A stretch of 64,000 bases of DNA from Icerya purchasi (Eukaryota; Arthropoda; Insecta; Hemiptera; Monophlebidae): NCBI GenBank assembly GCA_039619475.1, contig CM077115.1, positions 447,443,292 to 447,507,291 of the forward strand, given 5' to 3'. The notes below the pieces were generated by a model. That model had not been told where the DNA came from and did no database searches. It was given only the letters and a program-made list of their open reading frames with translations. The position numbers and the translations under genes were made by a program. Numbering within the stretch: the stretch's first letter is position 1; the number at the start of each line of letters is the position of its first letter. Below, in pieces: positions 1-12,500 of this stretch.

Positions 1-507
1 TAAAGTTAAATTTGCAATTATTTTACTTACGGTGGAAAAAATTAAAACCGTTTTTAAAGCATTGTTGAAAGTATTCGTTTTAAAGAAGTCAGTTTTATCT
101 GTAGGTTTATTTTATTTATCCTTGAGAAGCTTAAGGAAAACCTTTACTTAATCATTTTTTTGAGGGAGGGATGAAAATACATCAATCAAACTGACAAAAA
201 ACCTTATAACTTTTCAGTTTTTGAATTTCATAATATGAAGTGCGATATTTTATGAAATAGTCAGATCAGGTGCTATTATAACATTGGAGTCACTTTAATC
301 GGTATTTTAAACCTGATTCCGTAGTTTACTATATATCGTAACAATATGAAAAATTCATGATAAATAATTTTCGGAAACAACTGTGTTTTGAAAAAGATAT
401 TTATTCGCTTGAATAAATATCTTTTTTCAAAACACAGTTGTTTCCGAAAATTATTTATCATGAGTAATCACTGTGAAAGTTTTAAATTTTTAATATGAAA
501 AATTATT
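1..507. other. upstream Sos intron or flank with a near-perfect hairpin
   Basis: I see no exon here. The only structure is an inverted repeat at 356-462, listed separately. No Sos-like coding stretch occurs between position 1 and the acceptor at 3538. Confidence 0.6.
356..462. repeat. near-perfect 51-bp palindrome with 4-base loop
   Basis: Left arm 356-406 and right arm 411-462 are complementary apart from one extra T in a T-run. The loop is GCTT at 407-410. The arms begin CATGATAAATAATTTTCGG and end with the complement. It could be a tiny MITE or a fold-back duplication. I see no clear target-site duplication. Confidence 0.9.
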
Positions 508-1400
508 TCCTTTTTTTTTTTTTTTTTAAATTGCGTACGTCGGCAAAGGACCTCCGCCCAGAAACTGTTAAAAAAAGAAAAAGAAATAATTAGATACTGA
601 TCCGGTCATAAATTGACAGAATGAAGAAAGAAAGAACTGGAATAATGGACAAAGAAGGAGGCGAAAAGGTATAAGAGGCACAGTACGGATTAGGAAGTCC
701 CAGAGAGCAACAAATTAAAATAAAGAATAATGCGTTCTGTCGAGCGAGATGAACGTTTAAAAAAGGATATGATTAGGATCAAAAATAGCTTTAAAATTAT
801 GATGAAGGCAAAAGTTTGGGAAGGATGTTAGGAAAAAACGAAAACGTGAGGAGAGCAGCAAACTATGATTAAGCCGCAAACGAACAATAGACGAGACTGA
901 AGAGGGAAATTGTAAAACCAGGGGAGAGGGTAGGAAGACTCGACCGGATGGATAGGTAGTGGGAAAGATTGTTGCAAAAGGAAAGAGCATCGTAATCTAA
1001 AATAGAAATTTTTACAAGAGAAAGTTGGTTAAAAGGAGAAATTTTAGAAAATTTGAGGCGGAAAGATGTAACATACTATTTTGTTACTCTTGTACCAGGA
1101 ACCCAGAGTAGATCGATACGGATGAAATGATTTATGAGGAGATTGATGAATAAGGGAGCGTATACGAAGAGTGATTAAGTCGCAAGAAAATGAGAAGAAA
1201 TGGTTTGGAGAACACGCATGGAGTCGGAGATAATCAAATAATTAGAAAGAAAGCTTTGGGAGGAAATATAAACAATGGTACGCAAGATAACCATTAGTTC
1301 AGCGGTAAAGATAGTATAGAAGGAAGGAAGATGAAAAGATTCTGAGATTTTAATGTCCGAAAGGATAAGGGCGGCCCTAATTCCATCCGACTTTTTCGAG
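508..1400 (-). mobile_element. LINE relic (RNase H-bearing, 3' half), minus strand
   Basis: Read on the minus strand, this is the 3' half of an RNase H-type non-LTR retrotransposon. A T-run at 511-527 is the poly(A) tail on the opposite strand. Upstream in element order come the 3' coding end (FDPNHILF), a degraded WVPGH-type signature (LLWVPGTRVTK, near 1085-1120) and the RNase H stretches FTAEL and SDS (about 1180-1330). Stops and frameshifts are frequent, so it is dead. The 5' part is missing. Confidence 0.75.
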
Positions 1401-1754
1401 TCAGTAAACGAAAGACTTACATTTAATCCTAAGTTTCTTATTTGCGGCTAATGTTCCCTATTGAATTAGTTATAGACGGGCATGCATTCTAGTACCCACG
1501 TTATTATTTATTTTCGTTACTTTAATGGGTTCGCTATTTGTTTCCAGTAGAAAGTGCTCCTTTATATCATCTTCGGTTATGTTACCTCTGTTTCGAATAT
1601 GATTATTGTTAAATCTAGTTTTTTTTTTTTACATACAGTTATATTTACATTGGAAATATTGCTTTTTGCAAATTACTGTTATTGTCTCTGTAACAATTGC
1701 GGCAATTTTTTTATTGATGTTTTGATATAAAGTGTTACCTATGTTATTACATTA

Positions 1755-3255
1755 ATCATCTATACCTACCCTGTCCAAAAAATTCAATCTGCTAAAGGCC
1801 CTCTCTCATGCTAATTTAAAAGGTGATTTCTGTACTCTACTCAGGTTCAATAAATCCTTTATCCGCTCTATCTTAGAATAATGTTGCTTCATTTATGGCA
1901 ATTCCTCCAGGTTTATTTATTCAAAATACTACCCGTTTTCGTCTCTACCCTAGTGTCTTGAGATCTACTCCAGTTCCGGCTACCCTTGCTGAATCCCACA
2001 TCCCTCCTTTCGTCATCCGTAGATCTTGCTTGGGTTATCGTTTTTTGATTAAACGTCTACCTACTTATTTTTCTTCACTTGTTTCTTTTTACTCCTTCAT
2101 GTTTCATAAGTGGCGATTTACTTCTAATAAAATCCCCAATGTTGTCTCTTATTTCTGTTTGTCTCTTTCAATTTTCATCGTATATTTATAGTCAGATAAG
2201 TTTCCTTATTTTTCTTTCAGGTTTTCCAGTTTCCTTTATTCTATTAAACGTCTTTCTTTACCAATCTGAAATGTATTCCTCAACGTGTCGCTAGAATTGA
2301 ATTTTACAATGAATTAAGCTTTTTATTTTTTACACGTGTCACCATCTGTGCTGACGATTCCAAAGGGCAAAATGGAGTTGATTCTACTTTCTTGTTTGTC
2401 CCACCTTGAATTATTCTGAATCTTTTAAACTTTCTTTCAATTTTATTTATGGAATATATTGTTATTCTACGCGCTGTTTTCTGTGTTTCCTCATCACTAG
2501 TTTTTCATAAAGTGCTCACAATATCGGGTTCTAAAAGTGCTTTATAGGCTATCATGTCTAACCTTCCTTTTACTCCTGCCGATTACGTAATACTCTCGTA
2601 CGTTTCCTCATCTATGATCTTTTTTTTCTTCACTGATAGAGATCGATCTTCTATGGATTCCTGGTCATTTCGGCATTGAGGGCAATGGGATAGTAGATTC
2701 ATTAACTCGTTCTTTTATTTCCAGTTTTAGCTCATAATGTTACTCTTTTTTTCTTAAATTACTCATTCTAGACCATGGCTTAACTCTGATTCTTTTTCAT
2801 TTTCTAATTCTGCCTCCTTTTACTTTCCTATGCAGCCTTCTCCCATGGTTTCTAGACTTCTCTTTTAAACATTCAATAATTTCGACTGTTTGTCGCCTTC
2901 GTTTAAATCACAGCCTTCTTCCTGCATCTTTTTCTCGGTTTTCATCCGCTTCTGTTTCATTTTGTCCTTTTCATTTCCCTTTAAAATATGTTCCTTGTGA
3001 TTTTGATCGTATTTTGTTTGAATGTTTGACCTGTTTTACTGAGCAATCATCCTTTTCCACTCTTCTGTAATAAAACTCGGTATCCCTACTTCTTTTATTT
3101 TTTCATTTCCTTCTGTTTCTGTTATTTTATGTTATTTCTGTCCTTAAATTATTTTTGTAAATGTCTAAGAATATAACTATTTTCTTTTTCATCGCACTTC
3201 TTGGGCTAATGTTCTCGTTAACGAACCCATTATAAATGATTATAATAAAAGAAAA
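1755..3255 (+). mobile_element. LINE relic (RT C-terminus plus RNase H), plus strand
   Basis: This is a plus-strand relic of the same kind of LINE as 508-1400. A decayed RT C-terminus lies around 1840-2060 (FIRS, YCSFIYGN-like and IRRSCLGYRFLIKRLP). The RNase H signature WIPGHFGIEGNG lies at about 2655-2690, and a cysteine-containing 3' coding end (DFDRILFEC) near 3000. The end near 3190-3255 resembles the 3' UTR of the copy at 10985-13580. It has many stops. Its 3' tail abuts the sequence before Sos exon 1. Confidence 0.7.
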
Positions 3256-3538
3256 AGTTTATTTGGGCAGATCTTCGATTTAAGCTTTTTATCAAATTCA
3301 TCAATGATTGAAGATTTTTAAAATTGAAGAACTTAAATCGATGTTTCAAGAGACTTATTGTAGAATTTTATTTAATCAAATTTTTATTTTATTTTTTATC
3401 GAATAAGGTATTTTGTAATAAAAATATCGGTTTAGTAATATAATATTCGAAACTTTTTGTTGAAAATTATTTTAATATCTGTGTGTTATTAAAAAAGTAG
3501 TCGATGTTTATTTTTAATTAAATATTTTATTTTCGCAG

Positions 3539-3748
3539 GATGCTGAGTTTGAAATATACGCCCGTTACACTCGCGATATTTGTCAAAATAATTCTCCACA
3601 TTTGTTAATTGATGTTTTGTCAGAAAACAATGCATTAAATATATTGCCGTCCGCAGGACAAGGTTTCAAGGAAGCCGTTAAGTATTATTTACCAAAACTT
3701 CTTCATTATCCTGTGTACCATTGTTTCACCTATTTCGACTACATAAAG
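3539..3748 (+). CDS. Sos: Sos exon 1 of window (DH domain)
   Basis: This exon is 210 bp, phase 0 at both ends, with acceptor TTTCGCAG and donor GTAACT. It encodes 70 residues of the C-terminal DH half, including [16 protein letters not shown] and [13 protein letters not shown], which align with the GFKEAVRYVLP and VPVYHCWHYFE region of vertebrate SOS1. The preceding coding exon is not in the window. Confidence 0.95.
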
Positions 3749-6109
3749 GTAACTGAAATCCCGTTTTTGCTGATTATAAAACAATATTTACTTTATGTTA
3801 TTTATGGTAAAGAAATAATTGTATTTATTATTATCAGAGGAAATTTATTGTCTATTTATAACATCCAGAACAGTGAATTTTACTAGTTATTTCGTTCGTA
3901 TAATTTATATTTCTCCGTTTCATAATCGCAATGTTATCTTTTAATTTTTAACATTATTTACGGTTCTTCTGTCGATTATCTTCCAATTCCAAGCAGCTAA
4001 TTTACACCACTTGTTATATGGATTTTAAGAAATCTATAATCATCCTTTTCATTTGTATGAATTTGATAACATAGCAGTCTTTTCAATATCCGCTTTTTGC
4101 CTTTTTCAACACCTTTATGTATGTATAACCTTCTCTCTCATATGGTTTCCTGTTTTTTACATATATATATATATATGTAAAATTGCTAATTAATCCTCCA
4201 CGATTTATGCATTTTTTCTTTTTCTTCAAAAAATGCACTTAGTGTATTTTCCATTTCACTTTATTGAATATAATTACGCTTACTATTTTATAAAAAATTT
4301 AACGAGTAATGTAAATGCATATATATTTGTTACAGATACTGCAAGATTTATCTACTGTTCAGTCAGACAAAGATAATTTGGAGCAGCTGGAAGGTTTATT
4401 AAAACCTCTGCACCTAGAAATGACAAAGCTTATGGAATCGCTTCCAAAAAAGTAATTTCAGTTTATTTAGCAGGAATGTTTCTTTACCGCACCCCTCGTT
4501 TATACATACATACATATATCTATTTTAACCTCAAAAAAACATTTATATCTGTAAAAAGGCATTTTTAATATTTTTCGTAATACTCTAGATCGAAAAGGGG
4601 GAGGAGTTTTTTACGTCGATGTAGCAATTTTCGGAGCGTGATTTTTTTATTTTAGCGTTCAATATCTCGCAAAAGAAAAAAAAACACACTATGAAAATTG
4701 CTATATTGACGTAAAACCCCTCCCCTCTTTCGATCTAGAGTATTTCAAAAAATATTAAAAATGCCTTTTTAAAGATATAACACGCGTTTTGTGTTTTTTG
4801 ACGTGTAATGTTTTGAAAATCACTCGTGAAACGAAATAGTGAAACGAAATTATGAAACGAAATCGCGCAATGTAACGACTATTATTTTTTACCGCATATA
4901 TTTGAAGCTGTCTGTAAACTTGCGGAAGAAACTAATAAAAACGTTGATTCTGCCAATTTTCTTGTATGCGGTCGAAACGTGGGCGATCAAAGCGGTGGAT
5001 AAACACCGCATTGATGCGTTTGAAATGTGGATTTGGCAACGAATGCTGTATACAGTGTGGACGGAAAGAAGAACAAATCTTTCAATACGGGCCGAAGTGG
5101 ATGTACCGAAAGAATTGCATAGATTATGTGGAAGACGGGTCCATAAATTTTTTGGACATATCGTAAGACGCGCAAGCGAAAATCTAGAAAAAACATTGCT
5201 GCTCGGCAAAGCCCCGGTACACGAGAAAGGGGCAGAGTACCCACGCGTTGGACTAACAGCTTACGAAGTCAATTCAGTATACATAATAATGAATGCTTAC
5301 ATGAACGCTACGGGTATAAAATCACTCACCCATATTCATGTCCACCTCTAGTGAATGTAACAGATTTTAAATACCTAGGAATATATATTGATAAATCATT
5401 GAACTGAAAAAAGCACATACAAAACTTCAATTCGAAAATAAGACAGTCAATTCCAGCGTTATATAAACTGAAGACGGTTCTTTCATATGGGACATTACAG
5501 ATATACTTTAATGCATTAATAATGTCTAGAATTTTATATGGGATCCAAATATGGGGTGAGGCTAAAAAAAACGGAAATCAATAAAATAGGTAAAGTTCAG
5601 AAAAGGTGTTTGAAACTTATACTACCCCATTGGAAGCAGAGTGATACTACATATCAAGCTGGTGGAAGGAAAATAATGAAATGTCTCTCAAAATGCACTA
5701 TTACAGACTACTTGAATTTAAATGCAATAACGTAGAGTTACCTTCCAGACCAAAAACTCGACTAACAATTAATCAAAGTAATACTTGTTACATTCATCCT
5801 AGAGGGGTAAATCTACGAATCGACAATACAGATGATTCGGTTCTAATTAAATTAACAAGTACCATAGTCACATAATAAACGAAAAAAATTGGTATATGGA
5901 AGAGGAAAGTGAGGAAGTGGTTGAAAGAATAGTGCAAAGATTAAGGAATTTTGCTGCATCCTCTTTTCCATTTATTATTATTTCTGCATTTTTTAGGGGT
6001 CTTTTAGACTATCTATTTACCAGCTTCCTTTCTTTTTCTTTCCTGTACATTAATTTATGCAACGTCCAATATGTAAGCGGCTCCTGCGTATGGGTGTATT
6101 ATTGTGTAA

Positions 6110-6145
<36 letters not shown>

Positions 6146-6495
6146 CGTCGATTGATATATTTTATTGTTATTTTTTTGGTTTAATACGTTCGATTTAGAT
6201 AGTAAGAATAATTAACTGTAATTTTGTTTACTAGAATAAACGATAATAGGAGCGTTGGGCACTCACGCAACGGGCATACTTGCCCAGTGAGACCCACAAC
6301 TTATTTATTTATTTAAAAAAAAAAAAAAATTGGGTCAGGCAGCAACAGCGATTAACACAGCTCAAGACCGGAAACAGTGGAGAGAGTTCGCAGGTCATAA
6401 CGGTCAGAACTTACCGAAACCAAATGATGATGATATATGTATATATATATCTGTATATATATATATATATATATCTGTATATATATATATATATA

Positions 6496-6542
<47 letters not shown>

Positions 6543-9500
6543 GTATATATATATATATATATATCTGTATATATTTATATATCTATATATATTTATATAT
6601 CTATATATATTTATATATATATATACTTAAACCGATATAGGCGTTTAACGTTAAATCAGCGGTCCTGTGCCCCAGTACAACCGCACCCAAATTTTTTGAG
6701 GTTAAAAAGGTACATTTCCAAAAAACGAATAATTTTATTGGAAAGCTGAGGGAAAGAGACATCGAAAACGCGTTGTTGTTATTTTTGTGTATGATTCTTA
6801 GTAGCAATCATGAGCTGAACAGTAAACGTTTTGGCGCTTGAGTGCCATGCTGGGACAATTGACGTGAAACGCCCATCTGAATTTTTATTTTTGTCACTTA
6901 TATTTATGTAGTGTTCCTTTTATGTTTCGTTCAAGTTAAATTTTTGAAATTTTACTACATATATAATAAATATTTACGCGCTTCTGTTGTTAAAAAAAAA
7001 TGGGTTTTCTTTTTCATTTATTTATTGATTCACACATTTGTATAAATTGATGGTTTTGACGTTATTAGCAAAATAGATAAGTCTTCAGTTGCATCATTTG
7101 ACGTATCAAGTTTTATCAAAACGTAGATAATATCCTTTATGCGATTCACCATTCCATCGATTGTACTTAATTATAAAAAAAATCCTCCTACATTAATTTT
7201 GTATTTCTTCACTATTTGCTAATTATATTAATATTAAGATAATGATTGTAATAAATTTATAAGAATTATTAAAAATTTAGGGATAAAGAGTATGGTTTGC
7301 GTTTACATGGGAAAGCGAGACAAACTATTGTAACGGAAAAAACGGAGGAATTATTGCGAACGGTGGATGGATTCGAAGTTCGATATATGAAACAGTGTTG
7401 CACCGAATTTTTGAGAGGTTACTAAGAAAGAATTTTATTTGCTAAACTCGTTTTTGGTGTTATTTAAATGATTATACTAATATAAGATTACAACTGTATT
7501 TAGTATTATTAGAATTTGAGGGGAAAAAAAATATACATATGTATAACAAGAAAAACTTACGCGGTAACGTTGTTTAATGTTTTTCTGGCCAAGAATTGAT
7601 TTACTAATCGTGCACTGTAGACATTATTCTGATGCAAGGTCCGCCCATTCTTTCACAGTTCAGATCTCACGAAATTCTTCCAAACCTTGTTTATAATATG
7701 GTTGATTAACTGCTTGATAATCGGGTAAGCCATTCTGTCATAATGATATCCTGAATATTGATGTAAATCGACTTGTAGTTGTTGATGTAAATCGATATGT
7801 GTTGAATTTTACGAAGAAAAATAAATAAAAGAAACACAACTATTTTGCGAGCGCCAGTGGCAAAGTAACGGCTTGCCACTACCGGAAAGCTCTGCCGAGC
7901 AGAGTTCTAGGCTTTTAACGAGGTACTAGAATAATACATAGGAACTTGCGAAATCCGCCGTTCGATGGCGATAGTGTCTCCCTGGTGGAGATGTCACGGG
8001 CCTACCACGTGTCCAAATGAAATCTTTTATAGAAAAAAACGTACGTATCCAAAAAAAAAATCACAAAAATTATACCAAGAAACAAAATTTCGCTCAAAAT
8101 TATAATGAATGCATGCGGAAAACTAATACTGACTAGCGTAAAACAGAGATACACGCGATGGCGTGATCTTACGACAAAATTAAAAACGAACGATCATTAT
8201 CGACCGAACACTGAAATAAGCTGACTCTCTCGCGTGAACAACCGAATTAATCTGCCCTCGATTTATAGTGCAATGCACGAACGAAGATTTTCGGTACACG
8301 ATGGGCTATTCCAAACGACATAGTCGAATCGCTGAAAATTACCCGGTACCTTATCAATTAATTCTAACGCCGATTTTTCTAGAACATTTTACATTTTATA
8401 TTATATTTTAAAGCGGCTACTACCCTGTCTTTCCGGGATTTTACAAATTCTCTCGCGACTCTCGTAGCTACACGCTCCGTACTTATACGTTTCGACGGTA
8501 AACGCGACCGCGATTTTCCCCGCGAAACCAGTTCACCCCCGCAACACAGCCGACAGAACGGCTGCGTTCGGGATAACCAGGCTTCTCGGTTGAAATAATT
8601 TCTCCGATCGCAATTCACCGTCATTTCTGCTGCCCGAGAAAAACCCGAAATATAAATGATATTAAAATCGAACTAATAATTTCTACCTCGGACAGCATTA
8701 TCAGAAATCGTATAAAACGTAATTAAAACGCTACAGCTGCCGAATCCGTCTCAATATCAACGAAAATTACAAACATTGCTTTAAATTCCGAACCATTTAT
8801 TTATGATTATTTCGCTCTCGATAAAACTGGTATTTTTCACTCTGTGGATTGTCGAAATTGATTTCCGGATCGTTTGTAAATCGGGGTACTCTCATTAGCT
8901 GTAATGACTTCTTTAAAAAACGAGGTTATTTATATTTTCATATTAATAAAAATATTACAAATAGCCTAATGGTGTCTACCTACTATGTGCGTTCACCGGT
9001 TTCATCTATGATAAGTGAATCAATTTTGCAACATTATGAAGATAACGCAATTAGTAGAGTATCGGATAAATTTAATGGCCTTTTTTATAACGTTGACGAC
9101 ATCATAAACAATAATAATAGTAAAATAAGCAAATTGTTTTCTAAGATTTTTAAGTTCTATCGACAAGTAACTAAAATATAATACACTACAGAAATTGGTT
9201 CTAAAAATTTAAATTATCCCGACATTAACTATTATGAATAATAAAATATTACAATATATACCGTAATGTCCTTACGGACATAATGATTTAACCATTCATC
9301 AGTACTTAACCATCCCGCAACTCATTTCGTTTGCCCTTTTCGGCATATCCCCCTGGCCAGAATATATGTATACTCTCCGAGGTCACGCCAAATATTGAAG
9401 TTAATGGAGGAAACCATTTTAAATAAAAAATTCAGAATTTTCGGAACTTCTTTCTAGCATCTTTTCGCAGTTATTTATAGCCTAGTTTACACCCATGTCG

Positions 9501-12500
9501 TTATCTAATTCCTTGTAAAACTTTTTCTTCTCTTTAACCTACATCGGGAAAATTTTAATAATTTTTCATCCGTGACGTTACAGTTTTGTTTAATATTTCG
9601 ATCAGATTTCTCCTCGGGTGGATGTAATTAATATTGTTTATTTTTTCGCGGTTGTAGAAGATATATTGAAGGTCTATACCAGCAGTAAGCGAATTGCGGA
9701 AAGACGTTCGATTTTATTTGATGGCATGCTTGTTATATGTAAGCGGAAATGGACACTTCCGGGTCAGAGCAGTTCCAATATTAGCTCGAATGATTACAAA
9801 CTGAAGGACGTCTTCTATACGCGGAAAATTGAAATAAAAGATCGGGACGATACTGATGGTAAATTTGTTTCTTTTTATCTTTTTTATGTTTTATCTTTTA
9901 TTTTTTCCCCCATAAAATTTAACAAATTTAAAGAGAAGAAACAAAAAATAATAAAAACCGACTGCGGAACTGTTTTTTCCGTTAATTTTGTTGTTCGGTT
10001 TTCGAAATGTAAAATCCTGTCACGTCAGTTCAATTACGGTTCAACATAAGAATAGAACTGATTTCGTTCTACGCGTTAAAAATATGCGTGTATACGAGTA
10101 TTAAAATATGTGTGCGAATTACGAATTTAATTAGCATTTAACACGTATCTCTACACATACACGAGAATATTATGCTACTGTCGGGACGCACATAACTGTG
10201 CCGCGTCACAGCGACGCTATTTCAGATCTAACTATAGAGTGAGGAAGAGGAATTTAATAGAACTTGACATATGAAATACGTGAGGAGGATGTAAGAGACT
10301 GAAATAATTAAGAGAAAAGTGCGGAGATTTATATCGTAGGAGAAAATATAGGGAGAAAAATTTGTAAGACGAACAGAAATGAAAGATAAAGTTGGAATTC
10401 TGTTGGAAGTAAAACGCCAATTGTAAAAAATTGAACAGTAAGCAGCTATAATCCTAGAGGAAAACGAGGAAAGACGATTAATTAAGAAAAGATAGTCTAG
10501 ATAAGATCTGCGGATGAATAAAGGGAGTGATTTTGATTCGGAGAGGATAGCAGGAATTGGAGTAGATTTACACGTGCACCCAGACAAAGATGAAGACAAT
10601 TATTCAGAATGCGGTCAAGCTTAAACAGAAGAGACTTAGAAGAGCTGCCGTATACACCGGAACAGTAGTACAACTTAGAACGAATGAGGGACTTATACAA
10701 TAAAGAAAGAATGTAAGGGTCACCAGTCTGTACGACGAGAGTGATTTTAAACGATTAATTACCTTTCAAGACAAAAAGTATACAGGCGACTAAATGCTCC
10801 TGAAAAGACAAACGGCCATTAAGGAGCACACCCAGGTAAGAAAAATACTCCAAAAGAGGGACAGGATAATGAGTTAAGGTTAGATTGATTGAGGAAGAAT
10901 TATAAGAAGCGCTTTCGTGCAATCTCTCTAGTTTTTTACTTAAGAAAACTATTCGAGAGCACGTGGAACAGGCATCTTGTTTTCGTAGTTAGAACGTAAC
11001 ACTCTTTTCTCATGTAATATGTTTAGCCTGTGTTCTGATCTCAATCCTCTTGATGCAGTTAGTGTTTTCCTATCTGATCCATTTATAAGCCCTTCGTTGA
11101 AAAAAAAATTTACCGTTGCTTTGTTCATTGACGTTTCTAACGCATTGTCAATAATGTCCATCTTGCAACTCTCGAAAACAAGATGCTCTCGCTTAACATT
11201 TCTTCACATTTTACTTCTCCTATTTCTTTACGTGTAGAACTCTATTCATTTTTCGTATTTTCTTTCGCTACAATTAGAAAAGTATTTCGAGGTCTTCCTC
11301 ACAGGACTCTCGGCTTAGTCCTGGGTTGATAAATATCAATTAATTGTTTATATTAGTGCCTTTCTACTTATATGTTAGTCCTACTCTATTCAACATTTAC
11401 ATTCTTACTGTCGCTCACCTCTCTTTAAAATTTACTTCTATTTTCTTTGCAGATGATATTCTTTTATATTTGATTTCTCGTAACATTTCAGTGGCTAATG
11501 ACGAACTTCTTAGCGTTTCTTTCCATCTCTAATTTGGAAACAGCCCTCTCTAACACCTTACAATTTCTCCTTCAAAGTGTTCATGTATAGTTTTCATTGT
11601 GCGCCCATAGAACCCTTCCTTAATGGATTTATTCTTAAACAATTACTTTATCTCCCAAAAAATTTCCTCTTTCCGATACCATAGTGCACTTTTAAATAGC
11701 TATCTTTGCTTTCATGAACACATAGAAAAGGTTAAACTTTCTCTCTTCGAGCAACTGTGTGTTGTGTGTGTGTGTGTGTGTGTGTGTGTTGGGAAAGGGT
11801 GATCTCTCAGTCCTTATTATTTTGTATAAATCTATTATCCTATCGAAATTGGAATACTGTTCCTTCTTGTATGCTATGTCCCAAAATCGGTTCTCTCCAA
11901 ACGTGACCGAATCCATAGTCTGTGTCTTCGCCTATGTCTTAGAGCTCTAAGATTTGTCAGCAATCTTTTTAGAGGCTAATTCTGTTCCATTGTTCATCCG
12001 CAGGTCCTGCCTAGCATATCGATATCTAGTCAAACGTTTTCCAATCTGTTCCAAACTTATCCACTCGTACATATTCCTTTTTCATAATTGCTGATTCTCT
12101 GTTGCTCAAAAAATCCCTGATTTTCATGTTGGCCACTCAACCAGGAAAGCCGGGAATTTTGTCCAAAAACCGAGAAAAAAGTGAAAATAGCCAAAAACGG
12201 CGATATTTTTAATAAGAAAAAATCATTTGAAACGTTAAAAAGTGAATGCATTTTTTAATGTACTTCACACTTGAGAATAAATTACGAAGTTCTGTTTTAT
12301 TCGTGTAAAATATACTACGGCGGTCAAATATTATCAGTAGCAACAAAAAAAATCCATTCATCTTTTTGTACAATTTTTGTAGTAAGGAAATCGAGAGAAT
12401 TTGGCCCGGGAATAAACTGGGATTTGAAAAATTATATTTGAGCGACCGCCATTATTTACGTATATCTTTTCGCCTATATTGTTTTTTCTTTCAGTACATG

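Noticed and set aside
276..461. Minus-strand 61-codon gene
   Set aside because: It lies across the near-perfect hairpin and is a by-product of it.
1..3538. Earlier Sos exon (first half of DH)
   Set aside because: No segment resembles the LSYVV or EEKQY region of DH. The interval is filled by LINE relics.
6280..6749. Tyr/Ile repeat proteins
   Set aside because: They are translations of a (TA)n microsatellite.
7562..7760. Transposase fragment
   Set aside because: One minus-strand phrase looked coding (KEWADLASE) but no ordered motifs of any family followed.
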